Assembly: GCA_039984955.1 (NCBI GenBank)
Contig: JBDWTN010000007.1
Location: 2,302,501-2,366,500, forward strand
From: Marinobacter alexandrii
GTDB taxonomy: Bacteria; Bacteroidota; Bacteroidia; Cytophagales; Cyclobacteriaceae
DNA length: 64,000 nucleotides
Direction of reading: 5' to 3'
How positions within the stretch are numbered: the stretch's first letter is position 1; each line of letters opens with the position of its first letter. A program made the position numbers and the translations under genes. Under the pieces are notes generated by a model. That model ran no database searches, was not told where the DNA came from, and saw only the letters and a list, made by a program, of their open reading frames with translations. Positions 45,004 through 52,813 of the stretch are shown one piece after another.

Positions 45004-45558
45004 TTACAAAACGATTAAGAAGGTCATAAATGTGTTGTTCTTCTTTGGCATGTTTTCTAGTGAATCAATCATATCCTTTAAAAAAGGAAGAATATAACTA
45101 AGCCATTCGAAGACTGCTGGTGCGATATGTACAATATACGGAAAAAGGATAGTTTCGTCCGCATAGCGGTCAGTTAGATCAAATCCTACTGACTCAAACA
45201 CCCAGAAGATTACACTGAGTACAAAAGCCCATTTAAGTATTCCTATCACTGCACCTGCAATGTTGTCTAAGGATCCAAAAAGAGTCATATCAATCGCATT
45301 CTTTAGAGCTTTTGCTCCTACCTTAATTGCCATACTCAGGAAGATGAAAAGAACGATGAATACAAAAATGGAGGCAATCTCAAAATAATTTGAGCCACCG
45401 AATAATTCATTTGACACTGGAATAGTAAGCTCGAGGGCTAGGTACAGTCCTACAAAAAAAGCAATGAAGGAAAATATTTCAACAATAAACCCTCTTCCAT
45501 AGCCTTTAAATGTGCCAATCCCTAAAAGGATGATTAATACCAGATCGAAAGTGCTCAA
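45004..45558 (-). CDS. CvpA family membrane protein
   Basis: The 184-residue protein has four membrane helices. The opening FDLVLIILLGIGTFKGYGRG is diagnostic of CvpA/colicin V production proteins. Roles in envelope homeostasis are known in other phyla. The C-terminal segment is amphipathic. It starts 4 bp after yqeY ends and is co-transcribed with yqeY upstream and the CBS gene downstream. Confidence 0.92.
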   Translation of the reverse strand: MSTFDLVLIILLGIGTFKGYGRGFIVEIFSFIAFFVGLYLALELTIPVSNELFGGSNYFEIASIFVFIVLFIFLSMAIKVGAKALKNAIDMTLFGSLDNIAGAVIGILKWAFVLSVIFWVFESVGFDLTDRYADETILFPYIVHIAPAVFEWLSYILPFLKDMIDSLENMPKKNNTFMTFLIVL

Positions 45559-45562
45559 TGTA

Positions 45563-46012
45563 CTAGCTCAGAAGTTTTTTAGCTAACGAAGAAATCATTT
45601 TTCCGTCAGCCTTTCCAGCTAATTTTTTTGTTGCCACTCCCATGACTTTACCCATATCTTGTGGACCGGTCGCTCCAGTCTCAGATATTATCGCTTTTAC
45701 TTCTGTCTCAACTTCTGCTTCGCTTAGCTGCTTAGGTAGAAAACTTTCAATGACAGTAAGTTCAGATTTTTCCGTTGCTGACAGATCATCTCTTCCTTGT
45801 TGTTCGAAAACTTCTATAGAGTCTTTTCTTTGTTTAGCGGCTTTAGTCAACAGTTTTAGTTCAGCATCTTCTGAAAGTTCACCTTCAGAGCCTTTTTCTG
45901 TTTCTGCTAAAAGAATTTGAGACTTTATGGCTCTCAACGCTCTAAGACGATCCTTGTCTTTGCTAAGCATTGCCTGCTTTATTTCTGATTCAATGGTAGT
46001 TTTTAAACTCAT
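45563..46012 (-). CDS. GatB/YqeY domain protein
   Basis: The 149-residue protein is one YqeY domain, related to the C-terminal tail of GatB. Conserved parts are DKDRLRALRAIKSQILLAE and the C-terminal helical bundle (GPQDMGKVMGVATKKLAGKA, DGKMISSLAKKLL). It binds tRNA-like or acyl-tRNA partners in related systems, but the exact role is unknown. It is the first gene of the leftward cluster and is divergent from pdxJ. Confidence 0.95.
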   Translation of the reverse strand: MSLKTTIESEIKQAMLSKDKDRLRALRAIKSQILLAETEKGSEGELSEDAELKLLTKAAKQRKDSIEVFEQQGRDDLSATEKSELTVIESFLPKQLSEAEVETEVKAIISETGATGPQDMGKVMGVATKKLAGKADGKMISSLAKKLLS

Positions 46013-46065
46013 GTTTTCATTGTTTATTTAATGAACAATTTTGCGAAGAAAAACATTCTTGAGAT

Positions 46066-46782
46066 ATGACCCAACTAAGTGTAAATATCAATAAGATCGC
46101 AACACTAAGAAATGCACGTGGAGGCGATAATCCTAGTGTAGTGCAAGTTGCTAAAGATTGTGAGAGATTTGGTGCACAAGGTATCACGGTTCATCCAAGA
46201 CCGGATGAACGGCACATTACCAAGCAAGATGTCTATGATCTTAAGGAAGTGGTAACTACTGAATTCAACATAGAAGGATATCCAGACGAACGCTTTATGA
46301 AAATAATTGAAGAGGTACGACCAACTCAAGCCACTCTTGTGCCTGATCCGCCAAACGTGCTTACTTCTAATGCCGGATGGGATACCTTGAAAAATGAGAG
46401 AATGTTATCTGAGATAATTGATCAACTAAAAAAATGGGGCATAAGAAGCTCTATTTTCATTGAGCCAAATATTTCAATGATGGATGGGGCAAAGCTGTGT
46501 GGAACTGATAGGGTAGAGTTATATACTGAAATGTATGCGTCTTCTTTTCTTCAGAGTCATGAGCGCGCCATAAAAGAGTATAAAAATTCTGCTGATCATG
46601 CTAACTCAATAGGCCTAGGAGTTAATGCAGGACATGATCTTGATCTTAAGAATATTAGTTTCCTCAAAAGGGAGCTTCCGTATTTGAAAGAAGTATCTAT
46701 TGGACATGCGCTTGTTTGTGATGCACTTTATTATGGGTTGGAAAATACGATTCAGATGTATATCAGAGAATTAGACAGATAA
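46066..46782 (+). CDS. pdxJ: Pyridoxine 5'-phosphate synthase
   Basis: The 238-residue TIM-barrel enzyme joins 1-deoxyxylulose 5-phosphate and 3-amino-2-oxopropyl phosphate to PNP. Conserved motifs are [62 protein letters not shown] and [20 protein letters not shown]. The length matches the family. It is divergent from yqeY, with a 53-bp gap. Confidence 0.98.
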   Translation: MTQLSVNINKIATLRNARGGDNPSVVQVAKDCERFGAQGITVHPRPDERHITKQDVYDLKEVVTTEFNIEGYPDERFMKIIEEVRPTQATLVPDPPNVLTSNAGWDTLKNERMLSEIIDQLKKWGIRSSIFIEPNISMMDGAKLCGTDRVELYTEMYASSFLQSHERAIKEYKNSADHANSIGLGVNAGHDLDLKNISFLKRELPYLKEVSIGHALVCDALYYGLENTIQMYIRELDR

Positions 46783-46791
46783 AATGCTAAA

Positions 46792-46822
46792 CATTTTAGT
46801 AAAATGATTAATTTTGATTAAT
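46792..46822. repeat. Palindromes between pdxJ and rmuC
   Basis: CATTTTAGTAAAATG (46792-46806) is a perfect 15-bp palindrome. ATTAATTTTGATTAAT follows it directly (46807-46822) and pairs as ATTAAT with ATTAAT, running up to the rmuC start. Both may be operators. No regulator is adjacent. Confidence 0.35.
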
Positions 46823-48173
46823 GGAAATTTCTAGCTTGATTTTTTTGATTGCCGGTTTAATCGTTGGTGTACCAATGGGCTGGTTAATATTTCGAGTTAA
46901 GAGCTCCTCTCAGGTTCCTGAAAGTGGAGAGTTAAAAATTCAGCTAAAACTTGAGCTGGAGCGTTCCAAAAAACTAACGGAAGAATTACAGCTACTAAAT
47001 GATAGTCTTAAGCAGGAGCGTGAAGAGATTATTAATTTGAATAATCAAAATTCGACACTAAAAGCAAATTACCAAAATTTGCAGGTTAGGCTGGAAGAAC
47101 AAAAAGGCGAATTGAGTCAGCTTCAAAGCAAATTCGCAATAGAGTTTAAAAATCTCGCAAACGAAATTTTTGAGGAAAAAAGCAAAAAATTTACTGATCA
47201 GAATAAGACAAACCTTCATGAGCTTCTAAGTCCGCTTGGACAAAAATTGACTGATTTTGAAAAGAAAGTTGAGCAAACGAATAAGGAGAGCTTAGAAAGA
47301 AGTACCGCTCTTAGAGAACAAATCATAGGCCTGAGAGAGCTAAATGATCGGATGACAAAAGAGGCAGAGAACCTTACTAAGGCACTAAAAGGAGATGTGA
47401 AAATGCAGGGTAATTGGGGTGAGGTGATTCTTGAGCGGATACTTGAAAAATCTGGCCTTGAAAAAGATCGTGAATATTTCGTTCAAGAAACGTTGCATTC
47501 CGAGGATGGAAAGCGCTTGCGCCCTGATGTGATCATCAAACTACCGGATAACAAGAACCTGGTAGTAGATGCTAAGATGTCGCTTATAGCTTATGAGAAG
47601 TACATGAATGCTGAGGATGAAGTTGAAAAAGAACAGTACTTAAAGGATCATATACTTTCAGTAAAGGCTCATGTGAAGGGATTATCAGAGAAAAATTACC
47701 ACCAATTATTTGATGGCGGATCCCTAGACTATGTCTTAATGTTTGTGCCTATTGAGTCAGCATTTGCTTTGGTTGTGCAGCATGGAGGCGAATTATATAA
47801 TGAAGCGCACGAAAAAAGTATCATAATCGTAAGTCCGGCCACATTAATTGCCACACTCAGAACTGTGTCCAGCATTTGGAAACATGAGTATCAAAACAGA
47901 AACGCTTTGGAAATTGCAAGACAAGGCGGAGCACTGTACGATAAATTCAAAGCCTTTGTGGATGACCTAATAGAAGTAGGAAAATCACTGGATAAATCTA
48001 AACAGCAGTACGGTCAAGCGATGAATAAGCTTGTTGAGGGGAAAGATAATCTGATTCGAAAGACTGAGAGGCTTAAAGAACTTGGATCTAAAACTTCCAA
48101 ATCAATGGATGACAAATTGCTGCACAGAGCTGGAGCAAAAGAGGACGATGATTCACCGAAACTCTTCGAATAA
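46821..48173 (+). CDS. rmuC: DNA recombination protein RmuC
   Basis: The 450-residue protein has an N-terminal membrane anchor (about 4-22), a long coiled coil (about 30-175) and the RmuC nuclease-like domain (about 190-390). Signature segments are MQGNWGEVILERILEKSGLE, RLRPDVIIKLPDNKNLVVDAKMS, and MFVPIESAFALVVQ. RmuC limits inversions at short inverted repeats in E. coli. That may matter in a genome with many such repeats. Confidence 0.95.
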   Translation: MEISSLIFLIAGLIVGVPMGWLIFRVKSSSQVPESGELKIQLKLELERSKKLTEELQLLNDSLKQEREEIINLNNQNSTLKANYQNLQVRLEEQKGELSQLQSKFAIEFKNLANEIFEEKSKKFTDQNKTNLHELLSPLGQKLTDFEKKVEQTNKESLERSTALREQIIGLRELNDRMTKEAENLTKALKGDVKMQGNWGEVILERILEKSGLEKDREYFVQETLHSEDGKRLRPDVIIKLPDNKNLVVDAKMSLIAYEKYMNAEDEVEKEQYLKDHILSVKAHVKGLSEKNYHQLFDGGSLDYVLMFVPIESAFALVVQHGGELYNEAHEKSIIIVSPATLIATLRTVSSIWKHEYQNRNALEIARQGGALYDKFKAFVDDLIEVGKSLDKSKQQYGQAMNKLVEGKDNLIRKTERLKELGSKTSKSMDDKLLHRAGAKEDDDSPKLFE

Positions 48174-48203
48174 TCTGTAATTTTGAGTTCCAAATATTGA
48201 TAC

Positions 48204-48581
48204 ATGGAACTAACCGCGGAAATCAAACTGAAAAATATCATTGTAGTTGGTGATCGAGTGCTAATCAAGCCGGTAAAAGAAACCCAGAAAACGGATAGCG
48301 GAATTTACCTTCCTCCAGGAGTTCAGGAAAAAGAAAAGGTCCAAAGTGGCTACATCGTAAAAGCAGGACCCGGTTATCCAATACCTAATGTAGTTGAAGA
48401 GGAGGATTGGAAACCTGAGGATGAGAAAGTAAAGTATATTCCTCTGCAGGCAAAGGAAGGAGACTTAGCAATTTTTTTGCAAAAAGGAGCATTTGAAGTG
48501 CAATACAATAAAGAAAAATATTTCATTGTAGCACAGTCTTCTATTTTAATGTTAGAGAGAGAAGAAGATTTATTCGACTAA
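48204..48581 (+). CDS. GroES-family co-chaperone protein
   Basis: The 125-residue protein has the GroES beta-barrel (IIVVGDRVLIKPVKETQKTD, GIYLPPGVQEKEKVQSGYIV). It is longer than the usual 90-97 residues because of an inserted acidic loop (EEEDWKPEDEKVKYIPLQ, about 71-88). No groEL gene is nearby. This is the second GroES-like type seen in Bacteroidota and may not be the canonical GroEL lid. Binding to GroEL is uncertain. Confidence 0.85.
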   Translation: MELTAEIKLKNIIVVGDRVLIKPVKETQKTDSGIYLPPGVQEKEKVQSGYIVKAGPGYPIPNVVEEEDWKPEDEKVKYIPLQAKEGDLAIFLQKGAFEVQYNKEKYFIVAQSSILMLEREEDLFD

Positions 48582-48652
48582 ATTTTTCGTAGTTTTTAAG
48601 ATAATATTCTGTTAATACGTACTTTTAGAAAAGATTAACAAGTGTAGTAAGG

Positions 48653-49489
48653 ATGCGAAACCTGTGCTTTTTACTGATATTTTCAATTCTACTTTCACTA
48701 TCTGCACATAGTCAGGAAGATTTACCATTTCAAGTTCTAGTGGCAAAAGGCGCTAATATTTATGGTACTCCTGTTGAAGCTTTGCAAATGATAGATGATG
48801 TTACCTCTATTGAGGTTGTGGAGGGAGGCTTTCTGAGCTTAGTTCATAAAGGAGGTACTACTTATGAACATACAGAGAAAATATTCACATTTTATTTGAA
48901 ACCTGAAGAACTAAAAGATAGGAAGGAAAGGCCTAGTTTGAACTTGCTCTACATGGATAGTACTGCTCTTGATCAGACAAAGTTGATTACTGTATTATAT
49001 CCTCCATTCGATCGATCGGGTTATTTAATTTGGAATGAAGCAGAAGGCTTTGAGGTTTTTTGGCACCTTCATGATGAACCAGTTTTAAATTACATTCTGT
49101 CTGTCACTGACAATGCAGGTAATAAAATCCAAGATTTCAGGACGAGATTGCATAAACACTCGCTTAGACCAAAAACATATGGTTTAAGCGATGGAGTCTT
49201 TAGTTTGAAAATAAGCAGCACATTTGGAGGGGAAACTGTAGAATCTAAGACTTATACAATTCAACTTAAACCTGCGCAGGTTTATGAAAAAAAAGCAACG
49301 GATTTTATTCTTCAAGCTTTGGATCTGGAATTAAGCCCGGAATTGGCTTTGCCCATCTGGCAGGAAGCTATTGGAATGCAGAATGGTGAATTCTATAAGC
49401 CACTATTCGAAAAATTTCTGAACCGAAATGCTATTGTTCTTACAGAGGCAGGTCAAGATGTGAAGCAGCTTCTTTCGCAAAATAAGTAA
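48653..49489 (+). CDS. Secreted hypothetical protein
   Basis: The 278-residue protein has a signal peptide (about 1-20, ending AHSQ). The N-part (about 24-65) is a beta-rich fold (FQVLVAKGANIYGTPVEALQ). The middle resembles an Ig-like strand set (WHLHDEPVLNYILSVTDNAG). The C-part is helical (about 225-278). No family is recognised. It overlaps the convergent hemB gene by 50 bp at the 3' end. Confidence 0.7.
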   Translation: MRNLCFLLIFSILLSLSAHSQEDLPFQVLVAKGANIYGTPVEALQMIDDVTSIEVVEGGFLSLVHKGGTTYEHTEKIFTFYLKPEELKDRKERPSLNLLYMDSTALDQTKLITVLYPPFDRSGYLIWNEAEGFEVFWHLHDEPVLNYILSVTDNAGNKIQDFRTRLHKHSLRPKTYGLSDGVFSLKISSTFGGETVESKTYTIQLKPAQVYEKKATDFILQALDLELSPELALPIWQEAIGMQNGEFYKPLFEKFLNRNAIVLTEAGQDVKQLLSQNK

Positions 49490-50414
49490 GTATCATGTCA
49501 GCTCCAGCCCTTTTGATTGAAAGTAAGGACTCCATCATTGCTCGTTCCCCGTCCAACCATCCTTTTTGTGCTGATGCTTTAATCATAGCGTATTCTCCAG
49601 AAACGTTGTAAGCAGCTATTGGAATGTTGAAATTGGATTTTAATCGATGTATTATATCTAAATACGCTAAAGCTGGCTTTACCATAAGAACGTCGGCACC
49701 TTCATTGAAATCTAATTGTGCTTCTATTAAGGCCTCATCACTATTCGCAGGATTCATCTGATAGGTTTTCTTATCGCCAAACTTCGGAGCAGAATCAAGT
49801 GCATCACGAAAAGGTCCATAAAATGCACTAGCGTACTTGGCGGTATAGCTCATTATTCCAGTGTCAGTAAACCCCTGTTCATCAAGCACATTTCTTAAAT
49901 AACCAACTCGGAAATCCATCATATCTGATGGTCCAATCATATCCACACCGGTATCAGCTTGAGCAAGTGCCATTTGACCAAGGATATCAAGAGTTTCATC
50001 ATTCAAGATTTTACCATCCTCAACAATTCCATCATGCCCATCACTGCTGTAAGGATCCATTGCTACATCCGTTACTATAAGAGCTTCAGGAAATTCTTTC
50101 TTGATCTTTGTTAGAGTCTTCAGATAAAAGAAATCAGGATCGTAACTCCTGGTAGCAGATTTATCTTTGTATTTTTCATCTACCACTGGGAAGATGTCAA
50201 ACCCTTTTATGCCTGCTTTTAAGCAGAATTCAATTTCTTTAAGTATTAAATCCTCTGACAGACGAAAAATACCAGGCATGGATGCAATCTCAGATTTTTT
50301 ATTCTTCCCTTCCAATAAGAATAGTGGGAATATAAAATCATTGGTAGTTAATACGGTCTCTTGTGTCAGATCTCTGATAGCAGCTGATACTCTATTTCTT
50401 CTTGGACGCCTCAT
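49440..50414 (-). CDS. hemB: Delta-aminolevulinic acid dehydratase (porphobilinogen synthase)
   Basis: The 324-residue TIM-barrel enzyme joins two 5-aminolevulinate molecules. The Schiff-base Lys residues are in MSYTAKYAS and LMVKPALAYLD. The metal-site segment reads DVAMDPYSSDGHDGIV, with Asp where zinc enzymes carry three Cys, so this is a magnesium-type enzyme. It overlaps the Ycf48-like gene by 4 bp and the convergent 48653 gene by 50 bp. It acts early in heme synthesis. Confidence 0.97.
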   Translation of the reverse strand: MRRPRRNRVSAAIRDLTQETVLTTNDFIFPLFLLEGKNKKSEIASMPGIFRLSEDLILKEIEFCLKAGIKGFDIFPVVDEKYKDKSATRSYDPDFFYLKTLTKIKKEFPEALIVTDVAMDPYSSDGHDGIVEDGKILNDETLDILGQMALAQADTGVDMIGPSDMMDFRVGYLRNVLDEQGFTDTGIMSYTAKYASAFYGPFRDALDSAPKFGDKKTYQMNPANSDEALIEAQLDFNEGADVLMVKPALAYLDIIHRLKSNFNIPIAAYNVSGEYAMIKASAQKGWLDGERAMMESLLSIKRAGADMILTYFAKEAASHLDLPL

Positions 50415-51445
50415 TGTTGCAAAGATATCTTCAATATTTTCCCATTAGTACCGGCTGCATATCCAATGTTGTCTTTCACACTAACTGCCCAGTAGTTGAG
50501 AGTGTCTAATCTGTTCCAATTTTTTCCAAAATCAAGAGTGTAATCCAGTCCTTTTGGGCCACAAGCGAAAGCAAAGGGTTGATCATCAATTTTAGTGATT
50601 GCGCTTCCATAAAAAGCACCTACTGTTTGTGGTTGATTTCCTAAAATCCAAGACATTCCCCCATCTTGAGAAAAAGCATTGTTATTTGTGTACTCTGAAG
50701 GCTTTAATAAATCACCACCCGTAACAACGCCAATTTCCCCTATGAATGATACAGAGGTATTACCTGCTGCTTCACCGGTTATAAGAGGAGATTCTACTTC
50801 TTTCCATGATTGGCCATAATCATTGGTAATAAGAAATCTACAGTTGCCACTTGCTCCTGTTGCTATCCAGGCTTTACCTGCTTCTCCGGTAGTCACACAT
50901 GTACCACTTGAAGCGAACCCTCCTTCTCCTTTACCGGCCTTTGGCATATATGTCGTATCAGCTCGTGACCAGCTTTGACCTCCATTAATAGTAAGCATGA
51001 TGTATGGATATGCATCGATTGCATCTCCGTATGCAATCCCTCTCTGACCATCCCAAAAATCTATACAGTCAAGGAAGCCAAGTGAGTCTTTCATGACAAA
51101 ATTCTCTTTCCACTGATTAGGAGTTTCAAAACTAATTATCCTAGAAAGAGTCCCAGGTCCAGCACTCATGAGGATGACTTTTTTTTCATTGAATGCATGA
51201 ATATCGCGAAACTGAAGTGTGTCACCAGTTGGATGAATAAAAAGCTCCCAACTCTCTCCACCGTCTAGCGATCGTATAAAAGACCCATTGTGTCCGCTCA
51301 TCCAAACTGATTGATTATCGATGATGCTAATTGCTTGCAGCAGAGCATCAGTCGGACTGTTTAGGAGTTCAATCTGAGGTTTGATCTCTTTGGAAGAACA
51401 GCTCCAGGATAGAATGGTGATAAGAACTAAAGAGATATTTCTCAT
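50411..51445 (-). CDS. Ycf48-like beta-propeller lipoprotein
   Basis: The start at 51445 gives a lipoprotein signal peptide (MRNISLVLITILSWSC, Cys about 16) and a 4-bp overlap with the upstream ferritin-like gene. The 344-residue product carries five Asp-box repeats: SLDGGESW, TINGGQSW, TNDYGQSW, SQDGGMSW and TLDFGKNW. It is therefore a BNR/Ycf48-type seven-bladed propeller. Ycf48 proteins assist assembly of pigment proteins in phototrophs. In Bacteroidota the role is unknown. Linkage with hemB suggests a heme-related function. Confidence 0.85.
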   Translation of the reverse strand: MRNISLVLITILSWSCSSKEIKPQIELLNSPTDALLQAISIIDNQSVWMSGHNGSFIRSLDGGESWELFIHPTGDTLQFRDIHAFNEKKVILMSAGPGTLSRIISFETPNQWKENFVMKDSLGFLDCIDFWDGQRGIAYGDAIDAYPYIMLTINGGQSWSRADTTYMPKAGKGEGGFASSGTCVTTGEAGKAWIATGASGNCRFLITNDYGQSWKEVESPLITGEAAGNTSVSFIGEIGVVTGGDLLKPSEYTNNNAFSQDGGMSWILGNQPQTVGAFYGSAITKIDDQPFAFACGPKGLDYTLDFGKNWNRLDTLNYWAVSVKDNIGYAAGTNGKILKISLQQ

Positions 51446-52068
51446 GCAAGTAATGTTTCTTGTTTCAATGATTTCCCAATAGCGGAAATCCATTTTGCGA
51501 ATAGTTTTTTCTCTAAGGATAACGCAAACTCCCCATACGATTTCCAATCACCAAAGAACGTATCCATTTGTTGGATCATTTCTTCCAAATGCCCCTGCTC
51601 TTCCACCACAATCATCCGTACACTGATCCTACTTCCTTGGCTTTTCAACACTTCTTCATATACGGGATACAGTTCATCAGCTCTTACCTCAATAGCATAC
51701 GTTACTAATAAGTATGCTGCATATTTCAGTTTACTTCCTGAATAATCAAGATTATTTTTTAAGTAACGACTAATGGACGTGTCCAAAGCGTGCAAGTATT
51801 GAGTGCTTTGAATGGGTGCTAGCAATTCGTCTGATTGATATGTTTTGCAACCATCATATCCTGTTTTTTTGATCTGACTTTTAAGATAGTAGGCGTGTCT
51901 AGCCTCTTCTGCTGCATGTTTAAGTACAATTTCATCAACCAACTGATCATGTTCGGAGGCCGAAATTTTTCTAGCTCCCGTGTTTTCCATCATGGATAGT
52001 GAGTTTAGCCATTTAGCATGAAGCTCTGAGTTGGGTACTATTTGTTCAATTAGTTTTTGAAAGTCCAT
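51442..52068 (-). CDS. Ferritin-like diiron protein
   Basis: The 208-residue four-helix protein has two E-x-x-H motifs: EEARH (about residue 54) in the KHAAEEARHAYYL helix and EEQGH (about 157) in VVEEQGHLEEM. Additional Glu residues lie in the paired helices (HDQLVDEIVLK and EVRADELYPVYEEVL). This is the ligand set of ferritin-like diiron oxidases. It could be an oxygenase or desaturase-like enzyme or a ferroxidase. It is the first gene of the diiron-Ycf48-hemB operon. Confidence 0.8.
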   Translation of the reverse strand: MDFQKLIEQIVPNSELHAKWLNSLSMMENTGARKISASEHDQLVDEIVLKHAAEEARHAYYLKSQIKKTGYDGCKTYQSDELLAPIQSTQYLHALDTSISRYLKNNLDYSGSKLKYAAYLLVTYAIEVRADELYPVYEEVLKSQGSRISVRMIVVEEQGHLEEMIQQMDTFFGDWKSYGEFALSLEKKLFAKWISAIGKSLKQETLLA

Positions 52069-52129
52069 TTATATCGTGTTGAAATTCAAAGCTACTCAGG
52101 CACGTGAAATACATGAAATTAGAATAGGT

Positions 52130-52813
52130 CTAATTAATATTTAATTCATTCTTTATCATGTGCTGTAGGTCAAGATTGCTTTGAATAAATTTCCTAAGTA
52201 CCATTAATGTTTGGCTATTATTATCCTTTCCTCCCACTAATTCTCTTTCTAGATCCAAGTAGAACTCATTGGTTCGAGCACTTGGAGTTGCACTTGTCAA
52301 CCACGCAAATTCTGTAATGTGCTTTCTGGCAAACGGAACCAAAAATCTGTGAAACTGATTTTCTACATCTAGTAAGCCTGATTGAACTCTGTTTTGTTCA
52401 TATTCATAATACCTGCTAATCGCGTTCTTAAGTATATTATCAGAGATGGTAATTGATGAAGATTTTAGCGTTTCATAGGCATTGTCAATAGGGTGATATT
52501 TATAAAAATTAATGAATAAAGCTAGATTAAGTGATAATGTCTCATCATCTAATTCTGGAAGCTTGGATTCAAGTAATACACCAATACTTTCGACTGATTT
52601 CTTTAGTTGATTTTCAGCTTGGACAATATTTACTTCATCTTCTTTTAAATTATCAAATATCTCTGAAAGAATTTTTACCTCTTCATTCCTAGCTTTTCGA
52701 TTTTCATTCCAGTTATTTAAACCAAATGCTCCAACTATACCGACAGTTATAACGATAATTTCCAGTAGGAATTCTGGCCATTTGTCAGAAAGTGTTAATA
52801 GGATGCGTTTCAT
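52130..52813 (-). CDS. DUF6090 family membrane protein
   Basis: The 227-residue protein starts with a short basic segment and one membrane helix (about 14-32, FLLEIIVITVGIVGAFGLNN), followed by WNENRKARNEEVKILSEIFD. This is the DUF6090 signature. The rest is helical. The family is uncharacterised and common in Cytophagales, often in small clusters. It overlaps the esterase gene by 4 bp and ends that operon. Confidence 0.9.
   Translation of the reverse strand: MKRILLTLSDKWPEFLLEIIVITVGIVGAFGLNNWNENRKARNEEVKILSEIFDNLKEDEVNIVQAENQLKKSVESIGVLLESKLPELDDETLSLNLALFINFYKYHPIDNAYETLKSSSITISDNILKNAISRYYEYEQNRVQSGLLDVENQFHRFLVPFARKHITEFAWLTSATPSARTNEFYLDLERELVGGKDNNSQTLMVLRKFIQSNLDLQHMIKNELNIN

Noticed and set aside
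46020-46050. Imperfect palindrome TTGTTTATTTAATGAACAA between yqeY and pdxJ
   Set aside because: Several mismatches and AT-rich context make chance likely.
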